Source: Granulicella arctica
GTDB lineage: Bacteria > Acidobacteriota > Terriglobia > Terriglobales > Acidobacteriaceae
Reading direction: 5' to 3'
NCBI RefSeq assembly: GCF_013410065.1
Contig: NZ_JACCCW010000001.1
Location: 868,001-932,000 of the forward strand
DNA: 64,000 nt
The notes beneath the pieces are model-generated. The model was not told the DNA's origin and did not search any database. It was given only the letters and a program-made list of their open reading frames with translations. A program made the position numbers and the translations under genes. Shown in pieces: positions 52,091 to 61,532 of this stretch. Position 1 is the stretch's first letter, and each line of letters opens with the position of its first letter.

Positions 52091-53464
52091 TCAACGGGTC
52101 GAATGACGGGAGGTTTGGGGATGGCCGCCGTAGTTCTGGATGTAGATATCCCGGGGCAACCCTGCGCCGGCTGCATGATCCTTGAAGGCTGCTGCCTCGG
52201 CCCGCGTCATCGCTCCCCCCAGGGTAACGAGGTAAGGTGCTGCTCCTGAAGGACTAAATACCTCCGGCCGCAGCGAGGCATCACGCTGTGCGACCTCGTC
52301 GGCCTTATGCTGTGCCTGGTCCTGATGGTTGTAGGTGTAGGCAACGACACGCCAGCGACGAGTCTCATCTCCGCTTGCGGCGGCCTGAGTGACATCGCTA
52401 TCTGGCTGAGGAACTACAGGAGTCGATACCGGAGCCGGGGCGGGTGATGTTCCCTTGGGCTGGCCAACATCTGCAAGCGTGGTAACGGGTTGTGCCGCAT
52501 TGCTGCCCTGCGCCGGTCGATGAAGGAAGTGCCAGCCCAGTGCGGAGGCGATGACGATCACTGCGGGAGCGACCGCGATCCACCACCGCTTGTGCGGGGG
52601 ATCCTGCTCGACGGGGATTGCGATGCGGTCCCGAGACGGTTGAGGCGTGCGCGTGACCGGCGGTACGGCTTGCTTCTCCGCCTGAAGCGGTGCAGCGCCG
52701 GGAGAGGTTTTTTCGGTTATCTCTGGAATAGCCAGGGGAATCTGTTGCGGCTCTATAGGAATAGGAGCAGGCGCTTTCGCGGGAGCAGCGGGCGGCGTCA
52801 GCGCGGCGGCGATCTGCGCCAGACCCCATGTCCCCTGAATGCCGTTGCGGATGACCTGGTCGAACGGAGCCGGTAGCTTCGCAGCCCCGATGGCGTCCAG
52901 GCTGCGCTGTAGAGTTAACGATTGCAGCAGGACGACGGCGAGGTCATGGACATCCTGCTTCTTCAGGGCGATGCCTTCTTCGCCGTCAGGGGCCTCGCGG
53001 ACACAGTCGCTGCGCAGCTTTACGAGTTCCCCCGTGGCGAGCACGTTCACCGGCTCAACATGCTCATGAACGATGTTCGAACCATGAAGCGCCTGGAGCG
53101 CCTCCACCAGGCTCGTGGCGATCTGGCGCGTCTCGTCGACGGTCAGGGGGCGCTCTTTGAGGATGCCTGACAGGTCGGCCTCTGTGGCTTCCATCAGGAC
53201 GTAGATCAGTGGCGTACCTTCGAAGGCAGTCTGTCCGAATTTCTTGAGCGTGATGAGGTGGGTCTCTTTCAGATCCGCGACGGCCTTCCAGCGGGTGAGG
53301 ATCTCGTCCTCATCGTTAATCGCTTCGATAAGGCGGATCACGGCTGGGATACCGGTCCCATTCGAGGTTGAGAAAAAAGCGCTGCGGCCCTCTGGGCGGA
53401 GCAGCTTCTCGATCGGGTAGATTCCCGCGATGGTGGTTCCTTCGTAGTCGTTCCAAAGTCGCAT
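52091..53464 (-). CDS. Membrane pseudokinase with C-terminal SPOR-like domain
   Basis: From the ATG at 53464 (MRLWNDYEGTTIAG) the protein has 457 residues. Residues 1-220 resemble a Ser/Thr kinase, but the HRDxKxxN loop reads HEHVEPVNV (133-141): the catalytic Asp is His and the Lys is lost. No DFG is seen. Two Pro/Ala-rich linkers flank a single TM segment (294-314, WWIAVAPAVIVIASALGWHF). The C-terminal 371-448 (RRWRVVAYTYNHQDQAQHKA ... SPSGAAPYLVTLGGAMTRAE) looks like a SPOR domain, which binds denuded peptidoglycan. A role sensing the septum or wall is inference. Confidence 0.75.
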   Translation of the reverse strand: MRLWNDYEGTTIAGIYPIEKLLRPEGRSAFFSTSNGTGIPAVIRLIEAINDEDEILTRWKAVADLKETHLITLKKFGQTAFEGTPLIYVLMEATEADLSGILKERPLTVDETRQIATSLVEALQALHGSNIVHEHVEPVNVLATGELVKLRSDCVREAPDGEEGIALKKQDVHDLAVVLLQSLTLQRSLDAIGAAKLPAPFDQVIRNGIQGTWGLAQIAAALTPPAAPAKAPAPIPIEPQQIPLAIPEITEKTSPGAAPLQAEKQAVPPVTRTPQPSRDRIAIPVEQDPPHKRWWIAVAPAVIVIASALGWHFLHRPAQGSNAAQPVTTLADVGQPKGTSPAPAPVSTPVVPQPDSDVTQAAASGDETRRWRVVAYTYNHQDQAQHKADEVAQRDASLRPEVFSPSGAAPYLVTLGGAMTRAEAAAFKDHAAGAGLPRDIYIQNYGGHPQTSRHSTR

Positions 53465-53770
53465 AGTCGTGTCCAGTCCTGGAAATGTAGGCAAAGGAAA
53501 ATTACTGCAAATGGCAGGGAAAGCAGAGAAGCAGTGAGCGAAGCACACATGGGTCCACTCTTCGTGCCCTCCTATTATCGTTCATCCGGATACGGTTCTC
53601 AATCGAGGGCCCGTCTCCACTTCGATACCTATGGACGTACTATGGTGGAGAGCGGCATACGAATCACGGATAGCCGAATGAGACGGGAAACGCTCCTGGT
53701 ACATAGCCATGAGATGCTAAACTTCGTTCTTTCGACCGATCCGCGAACCAACAGATTGCGAGGGCATACG
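53465..53770. other. Divergent region between pseudokinase and zinc-ribbon coiled-coil genes
   Basis: Extended frames cross this region on both strands (to 53548 on minus and from 53534 on plus) but lack homology. I place both starts inside it and treat it as a shared promoter region. No distinctive hairpin was found. Confidence 0.45.
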
Positions 53771-54550
53771 ATGCATCCGGATCTTGAAAAGCTGATGGCG
53801 CTACAGACGCATGATGTCGAAGCAAAGCGTCTGCGGGACGAGATCGCCGCGCTGCCGAAGCTGGTCGCCAGCCTCGAGACCAAGCAGAAGGCTGTCGAAG
53901 GCCAGCGAGCCGTCATCCTGGATCTGATCGCCAAAGAAGAGGCTTTGCGCCGTCGTCAGGAGTCCGATATTAAGGACCATCAGGCGAAGATCGCCCGCGT
54001 ACGCAAGCAGATGGACCTGGCAACGACGACCGTGCAGGTGACCGCCTTCGAACACGAGATTGCTTTCGCGCATGGCGAGGTGAGCCGCCTGGAAGACGCC
54101 GAGCTGGAGAGCATGGAGCGCAGCGAGTCTCTGGAAGGGCAGCGCAAGCTTGCTGATGAGGCCGTCGAAGAGGCGGGGAAGAATCTCGCGCGGGAGCGTT
54201 CTCGTGCAGCAGATACGATTGCTTTGGATAAGGCAGCACTTGCTGCGGTCGAAGAGCAGAGGACCGCGCTTCGGCCTCAGATCGAAGAGGCGATGCTTTC
54301 GACTTACGACCGTATCGCCAAGGCCAAGGGAACCGCTGTCGCCGAAGCGCTGAACCAGAAGTGCATGGCTTGCCAGATGATGCTTCGGCCCCAGCGCTGG
54401 AACGACCTTCGCGATCGCAGCAATGAGGAGACGATGATGAGCTGCGACTCCTGCGGACGGCTGCTCTATTACGACCCCGCTCGCGATGCGCCGCAACGCA
54501 AGACGGTGCCCATCGAAAGCATCGCAGCCTCCATCATTCGATCCCTTTGA
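53771..54550 (+). CDS. Coiled-coil zinc-ribbon protein (CT398-like)
   Basis: The 259-residue protein from ATG 53771 (MHPDLEKLMALQTHDVEAKR) is mostly long coiled coil (about 10-185) and ends with a C4 zinc ribbon: CMACQMML and CDSCGRLLYYDP. CT398-like proteins of this layout are widespread and may bind nucleic acid or act as adaptors (for example with flagellar/RNA polymerase partners), but no fixed role is known. The next gene starts 31 nt after the stop. Confidence 0.85.
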   Translation: MHPDLEKLMALQTHDVEAKRLRDEIAALPKLVASLETKQKAVEGQRAVILDLIAKEEALRRRQESDIKDHQAKIARVRKQMDLATTTVQVTAFEHEIAFAHGEVSRLEDAELESMERSESLEGQRKLADEAVEEAGKNLARERSRAADTIALDKAALAAVEEQRTALRPQIEEAMLSTYDRIAKAKGTAVAEALNQKCMACQMMLRPQRWNDLRDRSNEETMMSCDSCGRLLYYDPARDAPQRKTVPIESIAASIIRSL

Positions 54551-54581
54551 CGAGTTTGAGAAGAAACGGAGTTCCGACGCA

Positions 54582-55121
54582 GTGAAGCGCATTTGCATTG
54601 ATATGGATGAGGTTATGGCGGATGCAGTGGCCGAGCATCTGCTGCGCTACAACCGGGATTATCAGGAGCAGATTACGAGAAGCGATCTGCATGGCAAGCA
54701 GATCTGGGATGTCGTTCCAACGGATCGCCACTCGATTCTCGAGGGCTATCTGCTCTCAGAGGACTTCTTTGGGGTGTTGAAGGTGATGCCCCACGCCCAG
54801 CGGGTGATCGAACGACTCCAGCAGCGGTACGAGGTCTTTATCGCGACGGCGGCGATGGAGGTTCCGACCTCGTTTCAGGCCAAGTATCTCTGGCTTGGGC
54901 GACACTTTCCCTTCATCTCGCCATCGAATATTGTCTTCTGCGGGGATAAGAGCATTCTGCACGCCGACTACCTGATCGACGACAATCCCCGGCAGTTGCG
55001 GCGGTTCCAGGGCGAGGGGATACTCTTCAGCTCGCACCATAATGCAGGGGTGACGGGCTATCAACGAGTTGAGGATTGGCTCGATGTGGAGAAGCTTTTC
55101 CTCGGCGGAGCCTCTGTATAG
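54582..55121 (+). CDS. 5'(3')-deoxyribonucleotidase-like HAD phosphatase
   Basis: From the GTG at 54582 the 179-residue protein begins VKRICIDMDEVMADAV, the HAD motif I with both catalytic Asp residues. FIATAAMEVPTSFQAKYLWL and the motif DYLIDDNPRQLRRF match the NT5C-type nucleotidase family that dephosphorylates deoxynucleotides. An internal ATG would remove the first motif residues. GGAG lies about 10 nt before the GTG. It probably forms a transcript with the upstream CT398-like gene. Confidence 0.85.
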   Translation: MKRICIDMDEVMADAVAEHLLRYNRDYQEQITRSDLHGKQIWDVVPTDRHSILEGYLLSEDFFGVLKVMPHAQRVIERLQQRYEVFIATAAMEVPTSFQAKYLWLGRHFPFISPSNIVFCGDKSILHADYLIDDNPRQLRRFQGEGILFSSHHNAGVTGYQRVEDWLDVEKLFLGGASV

Positions 55122-55124
55122 GGC

Positions 55125-55562
55125 CTAGCTGTATAGACCCACTTCGAAGCGCTGCAAGGCGGCATCGCTCCAGGCGTGGCTGCTCTTGCGCCACTGGTCT
55201 CCCTGCTCTTCCATGAAGTTGGGAAAGTCCATGCGGCAGTATCCGCACCGGGCCTGAAAGTCGTACAGGGCCTGCGCTGAGCCATCCAGATACAGGACGG
55301 CCTGGAAGCCATCCCGCGACCACTCAATGCTGGCAATGCGTTCGGGCTCCGGCCGTTCGAGCTCCGCGTCGCTCTTGGCGAGGGCGGCTACGTTGTAGAT
55401 GAGCATGGCATCGAGGATGCTGTTCTCGTGGATCTCCTGCGAGCGATCACATGCGTAGAAGTAGCCCGCGACTCCTTCATCCTCAAAAACGACCGTCCAT
55501 GGAACCCTGCTGGAGTTGGAAGAGAGAAAAGCTCGGCCGGGCACAAAAGAAAGCGACTGCAT
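55125..55562 (-). CDS. DUF2251 family protein
   Basis: The protein of 145 residues (start ATG 55562, MQSLSFVPGRAFLSSNSSRV) has VPWTVVFEDEGVAGYFYACD and NSILDAMLIYNV, typical of DUF2251. The C-terminal part includes two Cys in ARCGYCRMDFPNF. No function is known for the family. A longer frame from 55628 is not needed. It converges on the nucleotidase gene with a 3-nt gap. Confidence 0.8.
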   Translation of the reverse strand: MQSLSFVPGRAFLSSNSSRVPWTVVFEDEGVAGYFYACDRSQEIHENSILDAMLIYNVAALAKSDAELERPEPERIASIEWSRDGFQAVLYLDGSAQALYDFQARCGYCRMDFPNFMEEQGDQWRKSSHAWSDAALQRFEVGLYS

Positions 55563-55659
55563 AACACCTCTTTTCTCAAGATACACTTGAAGGCGGGCTG
55601 TAACCGAGCTCCAGCACAACCAATCCATACGATCCGCACGAGGCCGACGAAATCCTGCA

Positions 55660-56862
55660 ATGAAGCTCCCCCGTATTCACATCGGCCGCCCGCAACAGCT
55701 TGCTGCGCTCCTGCTTCTTTTCTTTATGGCGGAGTGCCTTTGGGTCGTGGGACGGCAGGAGCTCTCTCCCCAGGACTATCGCTATGCACGTTGCGGCCGA
55801 GAGATGTGGGAGCGGCCATCGCCACTGGCGGGCTACTTCACGACCTGCGGAAATCTGAACGGGGATGGTACCTTCGCCTACCGCGTCGCGGGGCTTCCTC
55901 TTACCGTGCAGCGGCTGGCGTTGCTCGCCGGCGACAAGCTCCGCAAGCCGGAGAACCGTCTGTATGCGGGAGGCGCCCTCAACGGTTCGACGTGGGAGGC
56001 ACGGCACGAGCTTTCGAGCGTGAAATATCTGCTCCATGTCCCGTTCATCCTGTTTGCGATGTGGCTCGGCGCTGGGCTGTGGTGGGTTTCGCGCCGCCTC
56101 TTTGGCAATGAGGGCGGTTTTCTTGCGCTGGGGCTCTACTGTTTCTGTCCTACGATCATCCATGCCTCGGTCGCGCCGAATAACGATGTTTTGGCCATGT
56201 GGGGACTCTATGGCCTGATTTACACGGCGATCGGGGTGGCTCACGCGATGCAGGGACCGCGGCGGAAGTGGCGTCCACGCATTGCCCTGCTTACGCTGGC
56301 GCTTGGGCTTACGGCGGCCGCGCATCTGCTCGCCGCGATCATTGGCTTTGTGGCGGCCATTCTGTTCATGTTCTACGTCGCGGAGCGCAGGCGCAGCTAT
56401 GTTGTGCAGATCCCGATCTTTACGGGAATCGGCGCGTTGCTGATTCTGTTTGCGTTTTACAGCTTTCGGCCTGCCCCCTTCAGCTACGTGTTTACCGGCG
56501 GCGGCGCGAGATTCTGGTTCTCTCTGGTAGGGCCGTCCGGATTTATCAGGGACATCACAAACGCGCCGATTCTGATTGCGGCAGGAGTTGCGGCGATTCT
56601 GTACCTTACGGTCCGCCGGAGCCGCTACTTCGGCAATACGACCCCGCTGCTGATGCTGCTGCTCCTGCTCCCACTCCAGACAACCCAGACGATCTCCAGT
56701 CCGTGGCTGTGGGCCCTTCCTTTCCTGTTCACGTTTATTGGCGGAACCTTCGCGGACGCGCTCGAGACCCGGCATCGCAAGCTGTTTCTCACTTTAACCG
56801 GTGCAGTACTCGTCACTCAGGCGATACTCTGTCTGGCGGCGCTTCCTTCCATCGCGCTTTAG
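55660..56862 (+). CDS. Polytopic membrane protein, possibly GT-C glycosyltransferase-like
   Basis: The 400-residue protein has about 9-10 hydrophobic segments. An extracytoplasmic loop after the first TM (residues 35-120) holds LSPQDYRYARCGREMWERPS and Cys/Asn/Gly-rich parts. ALYCFCPTIIHASVAPNND resembles the second periplasmic loop of dolichol-phosphate-mannosyltransferase-like (GT39/GT-C) proteins, but no firm DE or DD catalytic pair was identified. The function is uncertain. It is divergent from DUF2251. Confidence 0.65.
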   Translation: MKLPRIHIGRPQQLAALLLLFFMAECLWVVGRQELSPQDYRYARCGREMWERPSPLAGYFTTCGNLNGDGTFAYRVAGLPLTVQRLALLAGDKLRKPENRLYAGGALNGSTWEARHELSSVKYLLHVPFILFAMWLGAGLWWVSRRLFGNEGGFLALGLYCFCPTIIHASVAPNNDVLAMWGLYGLIYTAIGVAHAMQGPRRKWRPRIALLTLALGLTAAAHLLAAIIGFVAAILFMFYVAERRRSYVVQIPIFTGIGALLILFAFYSFRPAPFSYVFTGGGARFWFSLVGPSGFIRDITNAPILIAAGVAAILYLTVRRSRYFGNTTPLLMLLLLLPLQTTQTISSPWLWALPFLFTFIGGTFADALETRHRKLFLTLTGAVLVTQAILCLAALPSIAL

Positions 56863-56964
56863 CCGTATTTTGGTTGCAACCGAAGATTGCAAGGACACGA
56901 AAAGGAAATCGCGCATCTAAACGTCTGGCGCTTTGCTCCCCATTCGATCCGAAGGACAATTTTA

Positions 56965-58695
56965 GTGAAGACGACAGTCAATCTCCGCAGCGTGGGCGCA
57001 GTATGCGCGATTGCCATTCTGCTGCTTGCATCGGGATGCAAGCGCCACGGCAAGACCAGCTTCTCCCCTTTTTCGCCGAGCACCCCGGACTACACATTGG
57101 ACCTTCAGCCCCTGGTCTCCGCGAAGACGATGCCGACGCTGCACTGGCCGGACTTCTCCGACTACCAGCCGATGGTGCAGAAGTTTTACGACGATCGGAA
57201 GTATGACCTTGCGTGGACGAAGGACGGCAAGCCCACTCCACAGGCGATAGCGTTCGTCCAGGCGATCCAGAATGTTGCTGCCAAGGGGCTCAATCCGGAG
57301 GACTATGATGCTTCGCTGTGGACAGGGCGGCCGCAGCAGCTCAGTGAGAAAAACCCGGCTGCGCTTGCGCAGTTCGATGTGGCGATGACGATCAGTGTTA
57401 TGCGGCTGATCTCCGATCTGCATATTGGGCGCGTCAATCCGCAACACTTCAACTTCGAGATCGACTCGGCCTCGAAGAAGTATGATCTGCCCCAGTTCCT
57501 TACGGACAAGGCCATCGGTGCGGCGGATGTTCCGCAGCTTCTGGCGTCGGTAGAGCCCGACTCGGAGGTGTACCGGCAGACCGAACAGGCGCTCGTTCAT
57601 TACATGGATCTGGCGAAGCAACAGCAGCAGGCGAATGCCGATCCACTGCCGATGGTTGCTAACCCGGTTTCGCAAGGGGGAAGCTACCCTGCGGCGCAGG
57701 AGCTTTGGCAGCGGCTGCAACTTGAGGGAGATGCGGGCGACGACGATGCTCCGAAGACCTACAACAAGGCTCTCTCAGACGCTGTGAAGACCTACCAGAG
57801 TCGACATGGGATCACGGACGATGGCAGGCTTACGCCGCAGACCGTCAAGTCTCTCAACGTGCCGCTTGCAGACCGAGTGACGCAGTTGCAGGACTCGCTT
57901 GAGCGCTGGCGCTGGCTGCCGGACCCTTATCTGAATGCGCGGCTGATGGTGAACCTGCCTGAGTTTGTGTTGCGCGGCTACAACGAGGAGCACACGCTCG
58001 ACTTCACCATGAAGGTCGTCGTCGGCAAGGTCAAGGGCGATCATGAGACGCCGGTCTTCACGCATATGATGAAGTACCTCATCTTCCGGCCGTATTGGAA
58101 TGTGCCGGTCGATATCGCCAAGAAGGAGCTGGTGCCTCACATGGAGGCGAACAAGGACTACCTCGCGAGCAAGAACTACGAGGTGACCAACAACAAGGGC
58201 GTCGTCCTGCCGAACTATACAGTTCATCAGGTGGAGCACGCGATGGTGCTGGTACGCGAGAAGCCCGGCCCGGGGAACTCACTGGGGCTGGTCAAGTTCA
58301 TGTTCCCGAACCAGTACGACATCTACCTGCACTCTACTCCTGAGACCTATCTGTTCAACCGCACGCGGCGGGATTTCAGCCACGGCTGCGTCCGTGTGCA
58401 GAAGCCCGACGGCCTGGCGGTCTGGGTGCTCCAGGGGCAGCAGGACTGGGATCTCGACAAGGTGCAGGAGGCCATGAATACTGGCCCGGACAACCATCAG
58501 GTGAATCTGAAGAAGCAGCTTCCGATCGTGATCTTCTACCTGACAGCGATTCCCGCGGAGGATGGGAAGACGCATTTCTTCGATGATATCTACGGCTACG
58601 ACGCGGCGCTGCAAGCGGTTCTGACCAAGGGAATGCCTTATCCCAAGGCACCTGAACCGGTTATACCCAAGACCAAGCCTGGCGATACTGCGTAG
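56965..58695 (+). CDS. L,D-transpeptidase (YcbB-like) lipoprotein
   Basis: A cell-wall crosslinking enzyme of about 576 residues from the GTG at 56965, which starts a lipoprotein signal (SVGAVCAIAILLLASGCKR). It has an N-terminal helical domain like YcbB/LdtD, a peptidoglycan-binding region (LSDAVKTYQSRHGITDDGRL) and a YkuD domain with PYWNVPVDIAKKELVP and the active-site RDFSHGCVRVQKP. It makes 3-3 crosslinks or attaches proteins to peptidoglycan. A GAAGGA site precedes the GTG; an upstream frame start at 56887 would place residues before the signal. Confidence 0.92.
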   Translation: MKTTVNLRSVGAVCAIAILLLASGCKRHGKTSFSPFSPSTPDYTLDLQPLVSAKTMPTLHWPDFSDYQPMVQKFYDDRKYDLAWTKDGKPTPQAIAFVQAIQNVAAKGLNPEDYDASLWTGRPQQLSEKNPAALAQFDVAMTISVMRLISDLHIGRVNPQHFNFEIDSASKKYDLPQFLTDKAIGAADVPQLLASVEPDSEVYRQTEQALVHYMDLAKQQQQANADPLPMVANPVSQGGSYPAAQELWQRLQLEGDAGDDDAPKTYNKALSDAVKTYQSRHGITDDGRLTPQTVKSLNVPLADRVTQLQDSLERWRWLPDPYLNARLMVNLPEFVLRGYNEEHTLDFTMKVVVGKVKGDHETPVFTHMMKYLIFRPYWNVPVDIAKKELVPHMEANKDYLASKNYEVTNNKGVVLPNYTVHQVEHAMVLVREKPGPGNSLGLVKFMFPNQYDIYLHSTPETYLFNRTRRDFSHGCVRVQKPDGLAVWVLQGQQDWDLDKVQEAMNTGPDNHQVNLKKQLPIVIFYLTAIPAEDGKTHFFDDIYGYDAALQAVLTKGMPYPKAPEPVIPKTKPGDTA

Positions 58696-58719
58696 CCCGC
58701 AACGATAGACTTGCAATCG

Positions 58720-59826
58720 ATGCCTTCCTCTTCCAAAGCTGCTCCGAGCGCACTCGCGCCCATCCATATCGCTGCCTTCCGCGAGAAGCTAATGGCCTGG
58801 TACAGGCTGAATGCGCGCGAGTTGCCGTGGCGTGGGATTCATGATCCGTACCGAACGTGGGTGTCGGAGATTATGTTGCAGCAGACGCGTGTGGCGGCGG
58901 TGATTGAGCACTACCACGACTTTCTGAGCCGCTTTCCTTCGGTTACGGCGCTTGCTGCGGCTCCTGAGAGCGAGGTGCTCGCTGCGTGGTCGGGGCTCGG
59001 CTACTATCGGCGTGCGCGGATGATGCATAAGGCGGCGCAGGTGATCGCTGAGGAGCTTCAGGGAGCTCTGCCGGAGTCTTCGACGGAGCTGCGCAAGCTG
59101 CCCGGCATCGGCGAGTACACCTGCGCGGCGATTGCCAGCATCAGCTTTGGGGAGAGCATCGCCGTCGTCGACGGCAACGTGGAGCGTGTGCTGCTGCGGG
59201 TGACGGGCCGACCGGAGGAGGCGACCGCCGCAGGACGCGATTTTGTGCGCCAGCAAGCGGCAGCGCTTGTTCCTCCGCGATGGGTTCGGGGTGGGACGAA
59301 TGCGGCAGGCGATCACAATCAGGCCATGATGGAGCTGGGAGCGACGATCTGTCTGCCCCGTGGTCCGCTGTGCCTTCAATGCCCCGTCTTTGCGCTGTGC
59401 CGTACGCGCGGCGAACACCCGACTCCGCCTCGGAGCAAGCAACGGAGCTTGCCAGCAGCCTACCTGCTCAGTTTGAGAACGCGTGGGAAGCAGACCGAGG
59501 TGTTGATGGAGCAGCGTCCGGCGCATGCAAGCCTGATGGCCGGAATGTACGAGCTGCCGCCGCTGCCGATGGATGTGGTCAAGGAGCTGGAGCCGCTGTT
59601 GCGGCTTCGCCACTCCATTACGAATACCAACTACCTTGTCGCGGTATTTGCAGAGGCCGATCCGAAGAGCTATGCGTTGCGCAAGGCCATTCCAACCCGC
59701 ATTGAGATGCTGCACTGGACGCCGACAGGTAAGCTGGGGGAGCTTCCATTGACCGGGCTGGCGCGGAAGGTTCTGCGGCGGCTGAAAGTGATGGGAGCAT
59801 CGGCTCGGCGCAAAGCTGAAATTTAA
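58720..59826 (+). CDS. mutY: A/G-specific adenine glycosylase
   Basis: MutY removes adenine opposite 8-oxoguanine. From the ATG at 58720 (MPSSSKAAPS) the protein is about 368 residues. It has ELPWRG, WVSEIMLQQTRVAAV with the catalytic Glu, the HhH motif LPGIGEYTCAAIAS, catalytic Asp in AVVDGNVERVLLR, the iron-sulfur Cys pattern CLPRGPLCLQCPVFALC and a C-terminal NUDIX-like 8-oxoG-recognition domain. A TTG start at 58711 is possible. It complements MutM at 4364. Confidence 0.95.
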   Translation: MPSSSKAAPSALAPIHIAAFREKLMAWYRLNARELPWRGIHDPYRTWVSEIMLQQTRVAAVIEHYHDFLSRFPSVTALAAAPESEVLAAWSGLGYYRRARMMHKAAQVIAEELQGALPESSTELRKLPGIGEYTCAAIASISFGESIAVVDGNVERVLLRVTGRPEEATAAGRDFVRQQAAALVPPRWVRGGTNAAGDHNQAMMELGATICLPRGPLCLQCPVFALCRTRGEHPTPPRSKQRSLPAAYLLSLRTRGKQTEVLMEQRPAHASLMAGMYELPPLPMDVVKELEPLLRLRHSITNTNYLVAVFAEADPKSYALRKAIPTRIEMLHWTPTGKLGELPLTGLARKVLRRLKVMGASARRKAEI

Positions 59827-59996
59827 TAAAAGTCGGCACAGCTCAGGAAGTAGCCGCAGAGAGGGCAGACGAGCTTGCAGCGACTGTCCTTCAACCGCGA
59901 GGAGCAGGTGGGACAGTAGACGCAGTGGTGTTCAGCGGGAATCCGGCACTGTTGCGGCTCAGGGACGGGATCGGATTGGCCAGCAGAGACAGGCAT
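59823..59996 (-). CDS. Small Cys-rich zinc-ribbon protein
   Basis: The 57-residue protein from ATG 59996 ends CPTCSSRLKDSRCKLVCPLC followed by GYFLSCADFY. Two CxxC pairs form a likely zinc ribbon. I have the impression that this C-terminal sequence is common in acidobacteria, but no role is known. A longer frame from 60041 lacks supporting features. It converges on mutY and overlaps its last codon. Confidence 0.65.
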   Translation of the reverse strand: MPVSAGQSDPVPEPQQCRIPAEHHCVYCPTCSSRLKDSRCKLVCPLCGYFLSCADFY

Positions 59997-60100
59997 GGAG
60001 AACAGGGTAGCGCACCATGCTGTTTTTTCAACTCCCATCATGCGGATGGAGCATCCAAGAAGGTACAGTCGGATGCAGCACGTCTACTGAGGAGAAGATC

Positions 60101-60529
60101 ATGAATCGCAGCGGAAGCGCAGTTTGGCATGGAAGTCTGAAAGAAGGCAACGGAACAATCTCGACGCAGAGCACGGCGTTGAAGGATCTGCAATACAGCT
60201 TTGGATCGCGATTCGCCGAGGGCGTTGGAACGAATCCAGAGGAGTTGCTCGGAGCGGCGCATGCAGGCTGTTTTTCGATGGCGCTGAGCGCGCAGTTTAC
60301 GGAGGCCGGACTCGTGCCGGACACGATTGAGACGACCGCTCAGGTGACGCTCGAGATTCTGAAGGACGGCGGCCCAACCATCACGAAGATTCATCTGACG
60401 ACGAAGGTGAAGGCTCCGGGCGTGGATAAGGCGAAGTTCGACGAGCTGGCGCACAAGGCGAAGGAAGGCTGCCCACTGTCGAAGGTGCTGAAGGCTGCTG
60501 AGATTACGCTGGACGCGACGCTGGTTTAG
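60101..60529 (+). CDS. osmC: OsmC-family peroxide reductase
   Basis: The 142-residue protein starts MNRSGSAVWHGSLKEGNGTI and has the OsmC/Ohr cysteine pair in LLGAAHAGCFSMAL and KAKEGCPLSKVL. Length matches E. coli OsmC (143). It reduces organic hydroperoxides using thiols. GAGGAGAAG precedes the ATG; the in-frame start at 60017 is rejected. Confidence 0.92.
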   Translation: MNRSGSAVWHGSLKEGNGTISTQSTALKDLQYSFGSRFAEGVGTNPEELLGAAHAGCFSMALSAQFTEAGLVPDTIETTAQVTLEILKDGGPTITKIHLTTKVKAPGVDKAKFDELAHKAKEGCPLSKVLKAAEITLDATLV

Positions 60530-60544
60530 ATTCGCACAGCTACA

Positions 60545-61501
60545 TCAGTGCGCGTGGCTATGACCGTGATGATGGTGATGGCCATGCGCACCAACCACCT
60601 CGAGCGGCGGCGGAGCGCTGCATCCATGGGTCGTCTCGCAGCCCGTGGTTTCGAACTGGATCGTCGTGTGATGGATGTGAAAACGGTCGCGAATGGCGCA
60701 GTTGAGGCTTTCGAGAATCGCGCCGCACTCCGACATCGGCATCTCAGAGGTCGTAACGTGACATGCCAGCGCGTGCGACGACGAGCCGAGGCTCCAGACA
60801 TGCAGATCGTGGACGTTGAGCACGCCGTCAACCTCCTGCATGGCAGCGCGAATCTCGGCCAGGTGCAGGGTGCTGGGCGTACCTTCGAGGAGGATGTTGA
60901 GCGTCTCGCGGACGATGCCGACGGAGCTCCAAAGGATCATGCCGGCGATAAGAATCGATAGCAGAGGATCGATCCATGAGAGCCCCGTATAGAGGATGCC
61001 AGCGCCACCGGCGATGACCGCGGCGGTCGAGAGCGTATCGCCGAGCATGTGCAGGAAGACGCTGCGAATGTTGACGTCGCCGGAGAACTTCCAGAGCAGG
61101 CTGGCGATGGCGCCGTTCATCAGAACACCGGCTGCGGCGACGGCCATCATCAGACGCGGCTGCACGGCGACCGGCGCGCTGAAACGATGGGTGGCGGCAA
61201 ACGCGATCCAGATGGAGAGAACGATCAGCGTAAGCGCGTTGACGAAGGCGGCTAGAACTCCGGCACGCTGATAGCCGAAGGTCTTTTCTTCCGTCGCCGG
61301 GCGCGACTGGAAGTACACAGCCACAAACGACAGCAGGATGGCGAGCAGGTCGCTGACGTTATGTCCGGCCTCGGAGATGAGCGCAAGGGAGTGCGCTCGC
61401 ACGCCGAAGTAGAAGGTCGCGACCACATAGAGAAAGGTTGCGGCCATCGAAATCTGTAGAACGCGCTGCATCTTACTGTTCGGGCTGGCGACCATGTGCA
61501 T
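60545..61501 (-). CDS. CDF-family zinc/cation efflux transporter (ZitB/CzcD-like)
   Basis: From ATG 61501 (MHMVASPNSKM; also possible at 61495) the protein has about 318 residues with six TM segments. HNVSDLLAILLSF (TM2) and HMLGDTLSTAAVI (TM5) carry the HxxxD metal sites, and the cytoplasmic domain includes VHDLHVWSLGSSSHALACHV. The C-terminal tail GAHGHHHHHGHSHAH is a further metal-binding segment. It would export Zn2+ or similar ions. A longer frame to 61705 overlaps the DUF3592-like gene and is rejected. Confidence 0.92.
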   Translation of the reverse strand: MHMVASPNSKMQRVLQISMAATFLYVVATFYFGVRAHSLALISEAGHNVSDLLAILLSFVAVYFQSRPATEEKTFGYQRAGVLAAFVNALTLIVLSIWIAFAATHRFSAPVAVQPRLMMAVAAAGVLMNGAIASLLWKFSGDVNIRSVFLHMLGDTLSTAAVIAGGAGILYTGLSWIDPLLSILIAGMILWSSVGIVRETLNILLEGTPSTLHLAEIRAAMQEVDGVLNVHDLHVWSLGSSSHALACHVTTSEMPMSECGAILESLNCAIRDRFHIHHTTIQFETTGCETTHGCSAPPPLEVVGAHGHHHHHGHSHAH

Positions 61502-61532
61502 ATCTAAAGTGTAGCCCCCAGCTAGAAGAGCT

